Below are positions 47,113 through 55,947 of a DNA stretch of 64,000 nucleotides, piece by piece. This DNA is from Linnemannia elongata (Eukaryota; Mortierellomycota; Mortierellomycetes; Mortierellales; Mortierellaceae): contig JAXBDG010000001.1 of the NCBI GenBank assembly GCA_036320915.1, positions 4,424,001-4,488,000 on the forward strand. The letters run 5' to 3'. A program made the translations under genes and the position numbers. The notes beneath the pieces are model-generated. The model did not search any database. It was given only the letters and a program-made list of their open reading frames with translations, and had not been told where the DNA came from. Positions within the stretch are counted from its first letter, which is position 1. Each line of letters begins with the position of its first letter.

Positions 47113-47765
47113 ATGAACGTCGAGCGAAATGTCGACCAAGCCCGGGACGTCGCCCAAGAAGTCCCCCAGGTCTTTGCCAGCAAAGCTCAATCGGCCCTGG
47201 AGTCTGTTAAGCAGATGGACGTAGTCAAGCGCTATGTTTTCCCAAGAACCGATATGTTCAAGCCCCCACAAGTGTCAAGATTGGGGTCATTGGGTTTGGG
47301 GCTATGTCGGCTATTCCTCTGGGCTGCTTCATGGGGTTCATGGGGTTGGTCACCCTTGGGTGCTTGATCGTTGGAAGAGTTGGATTTACCATTGTTGAGG
47401 TGAGAGATGATTTTTTGGCAACAATGACGACCGTGACGATACGCGCTAGAATGTCAAAAACCTGATAGACGAAACTGATCCGAATACTCTTTACCCTAAC
47501 TCATCACCGTCTCCAAGTGCCATCTTATCTTTCTTAGGGTGGATTCTCGATGTTCGGCTCAGTGTTCCTACTCCCAGCCTTGGGAGTCTCGCTGTTGGTT
47601 GCCTGTGGTGTAGGGTTGATCAAAATGGGCGCTTATGTCGGGCACCTCATGGCCTGTGCCGTCCTAGGCATGATCTGCGGACAGGGTGACACGCGCGAGG
47701 CTCGGCGACGGATCCGGGAGGCCAAGCAGAGGGCTTATGATGGAGGTCGACTATTCACCAGCTAA
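47113..47765 (+). CDS. Small membrane protein with two hydrophobic hairpins (promethin-like)
   Basis: The model is join(47113..47399, 47538..47765). The start M-N-V-E-R-N-V is preferred over the upstream ATG at 46762, whose translation is leader-like. After an amphipathic N-terminus (A-L-E-S-V-K-Q-M-D-V-V) come several closely spaced hydrophobic segments (G-V-I-G-F-G-A-M-S-A, G-L-V-T-L-G-C-L-I-V, S-V-F-L-L-P-A-L-G-V, H-L-M-A-C-A-V-L-G) and a basic C-terminus. This resembles promethin/LDAF1 and yeast LDO lipid-droplet assembly factors, which sit with seipin in the ER, but the match is only by topology. To link the two halves of exon 1, one extra base is needed in the C5 run near 47266-47270. 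This is either a sequence error or a disabled gene. Confidence 0.4.
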
Positions 47766-47833
47766 CACGGCTGAACAAACGCAGGGGCCACACACGTAAA
47801 CAACAGACAACATATGGGAAACGCACTACAACG

Positions 47834-49180
47834 ATGGATCAATGCGCCACAGCATACCCCAACATCTATGGCCAAGGACCTCTCGCACGATATAAGATAG
47901 ACCGGATTAACTATTACCGAGCCCGGCACAATGCGTCCATCCCGGCCAGATCTTCATCATCTTCCTCAGCATCTACAACGCCGTTGCCTTTGAACCCCCC
48001 AGCATTGCCGACCCCTCCTCCAGGCGCAGGATCTTTTCGGTGTGCGTTAAACAATTACATCCGCACGGACGGCCACCAGCTGCAACTTTTGGCGTATGAC
48101 CTCACCAAGAATCGACAGACGCCGGGCTACAAGGAGTTTTTAAAACGTATCGAAAAGCAGTACCCAACCCAACAGTCGATGACCAACGCATTCGGTCAAA
48201 ACTTGGAGTCGGTGGTGGTGGGCGAAGTTGTGAGCGGTGCGTTCTGTGTGTGTCTTGATGATACAACTGTGGTCAACTTGTTGGTGAAGCGCGCATCACC
48301 GTATCAACCAACACTCGCCTTCAGAGCATGGGAGCAGGAATGGAGGCGACAACACCCAACAGCCGGCCCCGCAGATAGTGTTGACGCAAGCCTTTGGACG
48401 AGAAGATGGATGACAGGAACAGGACGACTTTTCTACCCTCGATACATGATCTTGAGAATGCCCTCCATCCAACCTCATACGCATCTTTGGACGCCGTCAA
48501 ATCCGCACATCAGCAGTATTTCGAGTTGGAGCCGATCATCCATGGATTCTACTCATCGTCGGACTGGGAGAAGGCCGTATACCAACATAGGATGGCAAAG
48601 TTGGCAGAGATGGATCTGGCTATTGCTGGTGTTTTGCGCATGGTGGATTAGGCCTGTAAGGATGTATCTGTCGATCAAAGAAAAGTCCTTTTTGCCCTGG
48701 GAACGGAACCTTTCAGACAGGGCTCAACCTCACATCGGTCCATCAAACGTTCCTGCGCAGGCTACAGCAGAAGGTAATGATGAGAAAAGGGAAGGGTAGA
48801 AAGAAGAGGATGTACGGATGGTTGTATTTACAAGTACCATATGTCTTTTCAATACCATGGTAATATGGATACACATGTATATTGATGCATTTATCTTTTT
48901 TAAATTTGATAGAGCATGGCCCTTGGGTACAAGGTAGCGTTAGTGGATGAATATCTTACATCCACAATGTGCCCAACCTGCGTTTCCAAGGGCAAGAAGT
49001 CAAGACTTGCCAAGCCTTCGATTAGAGCATGCGCCTGCGTTGAGTGCACTTGGTGGATTCACCGAGATGGAGTGGGGGCGCAACATCGCTTTGATCGGAA
49101 AACAGTACCTCAAGTCTCGAGGACGGCCCGAGGCCCTTGCAAGACCCCCTCCAAAAAGTCCCTAACCTCTATAGATTGAA
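47834..49180 (+). pseudogene. Degenerate Fanzor (eukaryotic TnpB-like RNA-guided nuclease) gene
   Basis: Fragments in successive frames line up with a Fanzor protein: N-N-Y-I-R-T-D-G-H near 48050, L-E-S-V-V-V-G-E-V-V-S-G-A-F near 48205-48245, then (frame changed) an L-E-P-I-I-H-G-F-Y-S-S-S-D block at 48525, then G-N-G-T-F-Q-T-G-L-N-L near 48700. An intron (48774-48912, GTAATG...TAG) leads to V-D-E-Y-L-T-S-T-M-C-P-T-C, C-V-E-C and H-R-D-G-V-G-A, then in the next frame N-I-A-L-I-G-K. The C-x2-C pairs form the OrfB/TnpB zinc ribbon, and D-x-x-x-A-x-N-I is RuvC-III. At least three frameshifts make it inactive. The expected G-I-D-P-G catalytic block appears missing at about 48215. Confidence 0.7.
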
Positions 49181-49833
49181 CCTATAGTACATTTATCCTA
49201 GTCTGCCATTCCATGGACGGACAAAGGGATAGTGGGTCCTCTACGTGGGAGTAGAGCACAATAGCACGTCAGCTTACAAGGCTTAGTTGGGCAATTCGGG
49301 TGTGGGGTAGTGGTTTAGAAGGGCGGGTGCAGTGGTTGACTCTTGGAGGCTGGCAGCCTGGGTTTCGTCCTCTGTTTTCTTTGTACGTTCACCTCTTTTT
49401 CCTCATTTTGCCTTTCTCTTCTTTAGTAGCGCTTACAGTGTGAGAGTTGGGGAACTTGATGTCCTAGACGGACAAGACTAAGTCCAGCAGGAAAGGACAT
49501 CACCAAAGAAAACTTCATGAACTACAGGCCGGTGGACAATACTGGAAGTCAAATTTAACATCTGCCTACAGGAGTTCCCGACAACCATGCGAAAGGTTTT
49601 AACCATTGGTCCTCAGGTTCAAATAGGATGTCCACCTCACAGTATACACCTGCCCCTCTTCACCCATTGAGAGGAAAACCGGGTATGACAGTGGACTGAA
49701 TAGGATGAACTGACATCATTCCTCTGATGGGAGGATTCGGTGTATTGCATCGATTTCCATATTACTGAGGGTGTGGGTCTAAGCCTTCCTTGTGCTCTCT
49801 TCAAGGGAGAACTTTGGCGGTGTCCTGGGAGCA
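49181..49833. other. Intergenic region downstream of the Fanzor relic
   Basis: No gene is supported. A stretch at about 49305-49372 has weak tRNA-like A-box and B-box resemblance (GTGCAGTGGTTGAC and GGGTTTCGTCC) but does not fold into an obvious tRNA by eye. It could be a tRNA-derived SINE fragment. Confidence 0.4.
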
Positions 49834-50385
49834 TCACCTCGTGCTATTGATCATCTTTTGGTAGTAGTTGCTTTGCAGTATTTTATAAGAGAATAACAAA
49901 GATTGATGCGAAGGCAGCAGCAGGACCAATAAGGACCTTGGAAGAGGCGAATCCGAGAGAGAGCTAGCATCATTTGCAGGAGATGCATCACCGGCACCAG
50001 GAGCGAAGCCTATCGTACGGTGGCTTTGGCCAGAATTAGATGTAAATGCAGTGACGGCAGCAACACTGGTATCATATAACAAAGAAGCATCAAGGGCAAG
50101 GCATTCACCGGGCTGACAAGCTTTGAATCCACGCATCGTTGGCTGCCAAGAGGCAGATGCAGGACTGTTGGGTGGGCGTTAATGAGGCGGCGACGGGAAA
50201 GGAGGTGGTGAGCATCACGGCATAACAGGTAGGTAGTACCATTATGACAGTCTTACGTACACAGATGTTGCAGATATCTGAAGTTATCTTCTGGGCAGAG
50301 ACGATATTGATGCTAACGGCGAGGAAGAGGGCAGTGATGAATGTAATGATTATTAGGAAGAATGATCTGTGCTGTTTATTATTTG
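49834..50385 (-). pseudogene. Relic of a small secreted Cys-containing protein
   Basis: On the minus strand a typical signal peptide (F-F-L-I-I-I-T-F-I-T-A-L-F-L-A-V) ending in V-S-A-Q lies near 50295-50380. It is followed by S-D-I-C-N-I-C and a GTACGT donor. After a CAG acceptor near 50170, S-C-I-C-L-L-A-A-N-D-A-W-I-Q resembles K-S-C-F-C-P-L-A-S-S-D-T-W-L-Q of the secreted protein at 16824-17354. No ATG precedes the signal peptide in frame, and a frameshift is needed near 50115 to continue into the Ser/Ala-rich tail (49834-50136). It is probably a dead paralogue. Confidence 0.45.
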
Positions 50386-52251
50386 TTACGACTGCTGACG
50401 TTGTGTGACACTTGGTGCGGGTGAAGATGTTGCTGAAGAAGGTGAAAGTGAGTGAGCAAGGGAAAAAGAAGCTTCACTGCTTCTAAAAGGCGCGGAGAAA
50501 TCTGGCAGCTACACACTGTAAAGAGCATATAAAATGAAAACGAAACCAAAAGTAACTACCTCTCATAGCCTTGTAGCACAGCCTGCGAGGGGTATCGTCC
50601 ATCTTTTCCAAGGGCTGCTATGATTTCAAGTAAGGCAGCGCTCAATAGGCACAAGGAAAAAATAAGGAGGTTAACATTGCGGAATATTTAGGACAGGCTA
50701 TTCGTTTGCTTATCTAGCATATTTTTAAAAACATTGACGTTATCAACAATCAGGATTTGTGGTCTATTGTAACAATCCTTGTTGACAATGGAAAATATCC
50801 ACACAAGATCTCTGATCGTTCTCCATGTTATCAGAGTGGACAGCATCATGGACTCTGGGGAGAAAGATCACAGTTATTCTACATCTTGTATGTAGCCTTC
50901 AAGAGTATAAGGCTGTTATTTCAAGCTGTAAGTATTCATGACTTGAACCAAAAAAATGGAGCCGATTCTCCGCAAGGTAATATCGCCAACATACTACAAT
51001 AGGTTTGGAGATCAGTACTATGTGAAAATATAACTGGTAAATAGTGCGCAAGCCATACTTGTTTTAAAATCCTATGCTTACATCTTAAGTTTACGTGTTT
51101 GCCATGAGTGAGTTTAATAAAGACACTGGAATGCAAACAAATGGAACAAAAAGATAAGACGACAAAGACTACGTAGGATAAAGGTGCGAGTAGGATCTAA
51201 TAGTGCAAAGAAAATCACTTGGACTGCACTCAGAAAAAAAAGGGATGAGTGAGTGCTTAATCTCGGTTCTTGATGCAACCTAGTGAACCGTTGTGGATGG
51301 GTCAAAAGAGAGGGAGAACAAGAATGATGATTGATGCCGGGTAAGTCACTAAATTACCTACGCCCTGAGCAGTCAAAATGATGATCTACGCTGTGTAGAA
51401 TAAATAAGCCATCACATTAAGGGAACACGATTTATCCCCATAAGCCTCAAACGCATGTCAAAGGTTCATTTCGACTTTTAAATTTCGCACATTATATATG
51501 TTCCACTTCACTAGATATACACGTTACATTTTTTTCCCCTTTCTTCCACTACGTCCTTCTATCCTGAGTGAACTGTAGTTACTTCCTAACTAACAGCAGT
51601 GCTCTTAACTAGCAGTGTTGACTCTTAACTAATCTGAAGGGGTAAAAGTTAATTCGACCTAACCGTCTCCCGATTAACTTATCTCTTGCCATTAACTCTT
51701 AGTTAACAAGATGAAAATTAACTTAATTTGGTTAGCTAAGTTATCTCTATTAAAATTTTTGAGATCACCACGTCTGCAACATTCTAAGCCGTCAGGCTCC
51801 GGATGATGAGAAAGATAGAGAAAGGTACGGTACAGGGACGGATAAAAAAAGAGATGGATAAAAAACGACATGGAGCGTTCAATGCAGCGACAATGGCCGT
51901 AGATAAAAATTCATGAAGACCTGAGCCCCAGGTTCCGCGCCGGGCAAGCCGCTAGACTCCGAATGACGAGAGAGGTAAAGGGAGGTACAGGGATGGATAA
52001 AAAGAATGGAGAAACTAATAAAAAATAACATGAGGTGTGAAATGCTACACAAAACATCAAGCGATTGACAAAATTCATGAAGCCAGGATAAGAGATGGAA
52101 AACCCCTCAGCGCAGTGCTACATGGAGCCTGGCATAACAACGCATGGAATGGATATACATGAAAGCGACGTAGTGGTCATTCGGGTCCCTTAATAGTTTG
52201 AATGAAGGCGATGATTACAGGCGGTATAACGTCTCCTCGCCCCTGTTACAT
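50386..52251. other. AT-rich intergenic region flanking the transposon
   Basis: No gene is supported. It contains repeated TTAACT/AGTTAA words at 51583-51745, a diverged tandem duplication at 51787-52083, and the CAT at 52249-52251 that serves as target duplication of element 1. Confidence 0.5.
51787..52083. repeat. Diverged tandem duplication, unit about 165 bp
   Basis: Two successive blocks share the same order of words: AGCCG followed by GACTCCG/GGCTCCG, GATGA/GACGA, GGTACAGGGATGGATAAAAA-like, AACATGA/GACATGG and AAATTCATGAAG. The copies start near 51787 and 51951. Neither is coding. Confidence 0.6.
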
Positions 52252-52482
52252 GGGAGTCGTCTTGGGTCCAAATGGTTATATGTATCATGCAGTATCAGCG
52301 GATATAAATAAGGATGGTGTTTTTAAAAAGAGTAGAGATACTAAAGCAACAAATCTCTGATGGAGTGGGTTATCCAGCTGTATTCCAAAAACAAAACATG
52401 AGGAAGGAGTGTCAAGATATATGTATTTTTTTTGTGGTCTAAATGGTTGTTCAAAGGGGGGGGGAAGTTTCAGATTGGCCGA
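52252..52482 (+). repeat. Left TIR of element 1 (intact, 231 bp)
   Basis: It is the reverse complement of 57330-57372 plus 61317-61504. It keeps the uninterrupted site CATTTAGACC (as its complement, TAA at 52440-52442) into which element 2 inserted in the other TIR. A TTTTTAAAAA palindrome lies at 52320-52329. Confidence 0.92.
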
Positions 52483-52654
52483 GGGGGTACACCCCCCACC
52501 CATGGAAATACTAAATGTCTGCGGAACCATAAGAATAAAAAGAAATAAAAGCTATGGAATGCGTCTTGGTGGGGGCCAAATATAAGGCTTGTATTACGCC
52601 TGTTGTTGTGCTATACTCATGCTTGTTCACCCTTTTGTTTTCATCTCTGTAAGT

Positions 52655-53300
52655 TTTTTTTTCATGAAAGCTTGTTGGGTTTATGGTGATACATTTTTAA
52701 AAGATATGGAAAGATATGCATTGGTAGTTACATGATAGATATGATGAGAAATTGGTAAGAACATATCGGTAGTTCTGTGATAGCATGGATTTGGTTAGTG
52801 TTGATATATGTCGCTTATTTCATGAAAGTCTGGTTGCATAGTTGTTAGTGAGGATTTTGGAAATTAAGATGGAAGACGTATCATGTATCTCGTGAGGCGG
52901 ACGTGTTGTGAAAATAGGCGATAGTATGATACATATCGTTTATTTCGTGAAAATCCAACTCACACAGTTATTTGTAACGTTTTTAAAAAAATAAGAAAGA
53001 AAAAAACGTCATAAATGTATGGGTTGCTTTGTGAGATGATGAAATGGAAAAGATTTGCCGCGTCTACATGGGATAATGTACAAGAACTGTCTAAATCGTG
53101 AAAATCCACTTACACAGTTATTGGTGAGTTTTTTATGTCATAAATGTATTGGTAGCTTCGTGATGTGAATGTGTTGTGAAAATAGGCTGTAGTATAATAC
53201 ACATCGTTTAATTCGTGAAAATCCACTTACACAGTTATTGGTGAGTTTTTAATGCCGTGAACGTATCGGTTACTTTGTGAGGTGGATGGCTGTTGATGGT
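52655..53300. repeat. Subterminal repeat array of element 1
   Basis: Four to five imperfect units share a core reading roughly CGTGAAAATCC(A)CTTACACAGTTATTGGTGAG, with best copies at 52934, 53091 and 53203 and weaker ones at 52812 and 52655. Spacing is about 110-160 bp, with a second shared word GTGTTGTGAAAATAGG between cores. The array lies only on the side of the small-protein and Rep-like genes and is absent from element 2. Directly repeated sites beside a replication-initiator-like gene recall iterons, but a transposase-binding role is equally possible. Confidence 0.7.
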
Positions 53301-53865
53301 GGTTACACGCAGTTTTTAAAGACAGTAGTAGAGAAGTCCGACGTTACTTTGCATAACTTTACACATCCATTCCGAAAGAAGATGCATCAAGTTCTTGGTT
53401 TACAGGATTCTGAATACAACTCTATCGTGAATACCTGATACAAATCTCTACCGATGGGATACAAACATTCATGAAACAAACGATACATCTTTGTGTGTGT
53501 TCCATCGTGAAATACATAATACAAATCTCCACCGATACGATACTAACATTCACGAAATAAGAGATTGTATAACATGGGGGAGTTTGTTAGAGTATTTCAT
53601 ACTGTTGCATATCAGATAGATTTTTAAAACCACAAAATCACCAACAACCAAGATTCATGGTGAAAATAACTCGAGATCAGATATTATTATAACTTTTAAA
53701 ACTTCATGCCATGGATCTCAAGCATGAATGGTTGTGTTGGTATTTAGCAGCATTGCAAAACTAACTCTTTTTATTACATCTCAACCCTTTAGATATCATG
53801 GGAATAATTGACAATAAGGTATTCATGAGGAAAAGGACCATCTAATACAGTTACTCACCCACAGT
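53301..53865. other. Leader of the small-protein gene in element 1
   Basis: AT-rich, without a gene. It contains paired words around GAATACCTGATACAAATCTC / GAAATACATAATACAAATCTC (53428-53530). It is presumably promoter and 5' UTR. Confidence 0.4.
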
Positions 53866-54132
53866 ATGCCGACACGCTTAACTAAATCGCGCCAACAAGA
53901 TGTTGTTGCTGATTTCCTCTATGCAAAGAATCTTGAGATGTGCATGTTTGTCTATCTGGATGAATTTCTGGATGTTCATCGTAAGCTCTATCCGCAAGAT
54001 GCCACAACATTTGGTACAATAGGCATAAAGAAACTATTGGAAGCATCCTATCAGCCTATCCGTGAGAAATTACGTGCAGAAGGATTACTTACAGAGAAAG
54101 CCGCTGGCGAATATATGCATAGAAAGAAGTGA
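53866..54132 (+). CDS. Small conserved transposon protein (88 aa), unknown function
   Basis: An intronless 88 aa frame, homologous to the 93 aa protein of element 2 (60701-60982). Conserved blocks are Q-Q-D-V-V-A-D-F, Y-L-D-E-F-L-D-V-H-R and G-L-L-T-E-K-A-A-G-E-Y. It is helical, has no cysteines in a zinc-like pattern, no signal and no membrane segment. It ends only 71 bp before the Rep-like start, with TTTTTAAAA in the gap. Conservation between two well-diverged elements argues for a real protein. A DNA-binding or accessory role beside the Rep-like protein is a guess. Confidence 0.72.
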   Translation: MPTRLTKSRQQDVVADFLYAKNLEMCMFVYLDEFLDVHRKLYPQDATTFGTIGIKKLLEASYQPIREKLRAEGLLTEKAAGEYMHRKK

Positions 54133-54149
54133 CGGACTCAACTCCAGCG

Positions 54150-54158
54150 TTTTTAAAA
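54150..54158. promoter_or_regulatory. TTTTTAAAA motif between small and Rep-like genes, element 1
   Basis: It sits in the 71 bp gap between the two co-directional genes, like the copy at 60686-60695 in element 2. Confidence 0.5.
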
Positions 54159-54203
54159 GCTAAATTACCGGTTTAACAATCAAGCTAAAATATACCCACA
54201 ACA

Positions 54204-55901
54204 ATGCCCTCCAACGAAGCTATCATCAACAATGCGCTGAGCCAAGCTGCACACCTTTTGTCCGATGTTGGTACTCTTCGGTTTCCGCCAGCTGGGAGTG
54301 AGGAGCGACAGGGGTTCGCCAAATTCTCCAAGCTTTTCTGTGACTCTATTATCTTTTGGGGATTATACAATCACGCTGATGATAGGACTAAAGGCACCGC
54401 GGTAGGCAAGTGTATTGCTGTACTGCGGGATGCTTTCAACAATACAGACTTGATGGTGGAATCTGTGAAGTTTACGCACTCTGGCAAGCTTAACATGGGT
54501 GATATGGATGAAGAATATTTTTCGAAAACCATACTCAAGCGCCATAAGAGGGTTTCCGAAGGCAAACCATATGTGCCAGGGTTTCTTGCCATCAAGGTTT
54601 CGCTCGACTATTCTCGCGCAAAGAAAGTTGTACCAATTTTGTCTAATACATTGCCCAGTCTGAACAAGAGCTCTATTGTATTGCATGACATAGATTTCGC
54701 GCGCGATTGCAAGTACATTACATCTCGCGCGATCATGGAAAAGCTTCTTGAAGAGACCAAAGCTGGAAAAGTTGTAGATGATGTGCGAAAAGTTGGCCAC
54801 TTCTGTATTTCATGGAGAGCCCCACGAAAGGAAAGAAAAAATATCCGATATAAAGTGTACAACAAACTTGCGCAAATTTTGGAGAGTGCCGAGGTGAGAA
54901 AGAGCCTTGGTTCTCGCATGGAGGACTTGGTGGAGAAGGAAACAGAGTTTGCACGACGTGTCCAACGATATAAGAAGAATGGCTACACTCGTGTTGAGCT
55001 GACTTTTTATGGTCCGTCTTTGAGATCTCTTGAGGATTATCACAACGAAATGGAAAATGTAAGAGAACTGTTGAAAAAATGTCGTACATTTAAATGTTCC
55101 TTTGAAACACAGTGGCAGGAACGTGCAAAATGCATTACATCGATGGTGGCTGTATACTTTCCACAGGAGCGACTGTTTGCATACTGCCATTGGTGGAATT
55201 CCATTACGTCCAAGAAATACGGATACATGTGGCAAAAAGTTAAACCCGCTATGATCCGACTACTGCTGGCCAACTATTCCTTCAACGACAGGCCTATATA
55301 CTATATGGAAGGCAGTGTAGATGATATGCAGAACATTGTCCTTGGTGAAATAAAAACATATTTCCGAGAGCCGGGATGTACTGCCATTACACTAGTGGCT
55401 GGTTCGCAGAAAGGCATGTTTCCCTCTAGGGATCTATCTCGTAATGGAGCTCATAAATTTTGCGATGTTGGAATTGTTGAAGTTGATAACGTCTCTATCG
55501 CCTGGCCGAAACGTAGCCATAGAGATACTAGTAATCCGCTGGCAGAAATCTTCGAATATGAGGGTGATGAAGTAGATACAGATGTTTTACATTTGAAGGC
55601 TATTCGGCCTTCGATGTATACTGCAGCTGACCAAATTCTAGCGCCTGCTACAGATTATACCATTGTGGCAGCTGGTCGTAGAGAATATCGCGGTGATCGT
55701 CGTTGGCATTTTATTACAAAGTGTGGCTTAAAGGTGCGCGCTGGAAATTCTTTGCATAAGATCTGGACAGAATGGCGTGTGGACCATCTTGAAGGCCGGC
55801 AGACAGCTGGCAGTGTTACTGGTGTGCCGTTCATGACATTTCACACAATAAGAACGGTTCGTTCACGTGGCACAGATGATATCAAGTGCGAGCGTGTTTG
55901 A
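54204..55901 (+). CDS. Replication-initiator-like protein of element 1 (565 aa)
   Basis: An intronless frame, homologous end to end with the 563 aa protein at 58975-60666. The centre carries three conserved motifs: H-D-I-D-F-A-R-D-C (161-169), I-R-Y-K-V-Y-N-K-L (214-222) and R-V-E-L-T-F-Y-G (263-270). A D-x-D followed by a [RK]-x-[YF]-x-K Tyr motif and an R-x-E beta strand is the order seen in Rep_trans/RstA-type rolling-circle replication initiators (PF02486), where Tyr is the nucleophile. The protein is larger than those and its C-terminal half (A-Y-C-H-W-W-N-S, G-Y-M-W, Y-S-F-N-D-R-P-I-Y-Y) is unfamiliar. I infer a possible DNA-nicking or origin-binding role with low certainty. That it is a real, conserved protein is nearly certain. 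Confidence 0.72.
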   Translation: MPSNEAIINNALSQAAHLLSDVGTLRFPPAGSEERQGFAKFSKLFCDSIIFWGLYNHADDRTKGTAVGKCIAVLRDAFNNTDLMVESVKFTHSGKLNMGDMDEEYFSKTILKRHKRVSEGKPYVPGFLAIKVSLDYSRAKKVVPILSNTLPSLNKSSIVLHDIDFARDCKYITSRAIMEKLLEETKAGKVVDDVRKVGHFCISWRAPRKERKNIRYKVYNKLAQILESAEVRKSLGSRMEDLVEKETEFARRVQRYKKNGYTRVELTFYGPSLRSLEDYHNEMENVRELLKKCRTFKCSFETQWQERAKCITSMVAVYFPQERLFAYCHWWNSITSKKYGYMWQKVKPAMIRLLLANYSFNDRPIYYMEGSVDDMQNIVLGEIKTYFREPGCTAITLVAGSQKGMFPSRDLSRNGAHKFCDVGIVEVDNVSIAWPKRSHRDTSNPLAEIFEYEGDEVDTDVLHLKAIRPSMYTAADQILAPATDYTIVAAGRREYRGDRRWHFITKCGLKVRAGNSLHKIWTEWRVDHLEGRQTAGSVTGVPFMTFHTIRTVRSRGTDDIKCERV

Positions 55902-55904
55902 GAG

Positions 55905-55914
55905 TTTTTAAAAA
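55905..55914. terminator. TTTTTAAAAA palindrome in the convergent gap of element 1
   Basis: The Rep-like gene (plus) and the transposase gene (minus) end 46 bp apart, and this palindrome lies four bases after the Rep-like stop. Element 2 has the same arrangement at 58947-58956. The position suits a bidirectional 3'-end signal; function is inferred. Confidence 0.5.
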
Positions 55915-55947
55915 CCTTGGATGGAAATATATAAAGGATCTTTCAGC

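Noticed and set aside
49305..49372. tRNA gene
   Set aside because: Weak A-box and B-box resemblance only. I could not fold an acceptor stem and anticodon arm by eye; a tRNAscan run giving a high score would reverse this.
52812..53300. CRISPR-like array
   Set aside because: The repeats are imperfect, spacing varies from about 110 to 160 bp, spacers are themselves repeated, and this is eukaryotic DNA inside a transposon.
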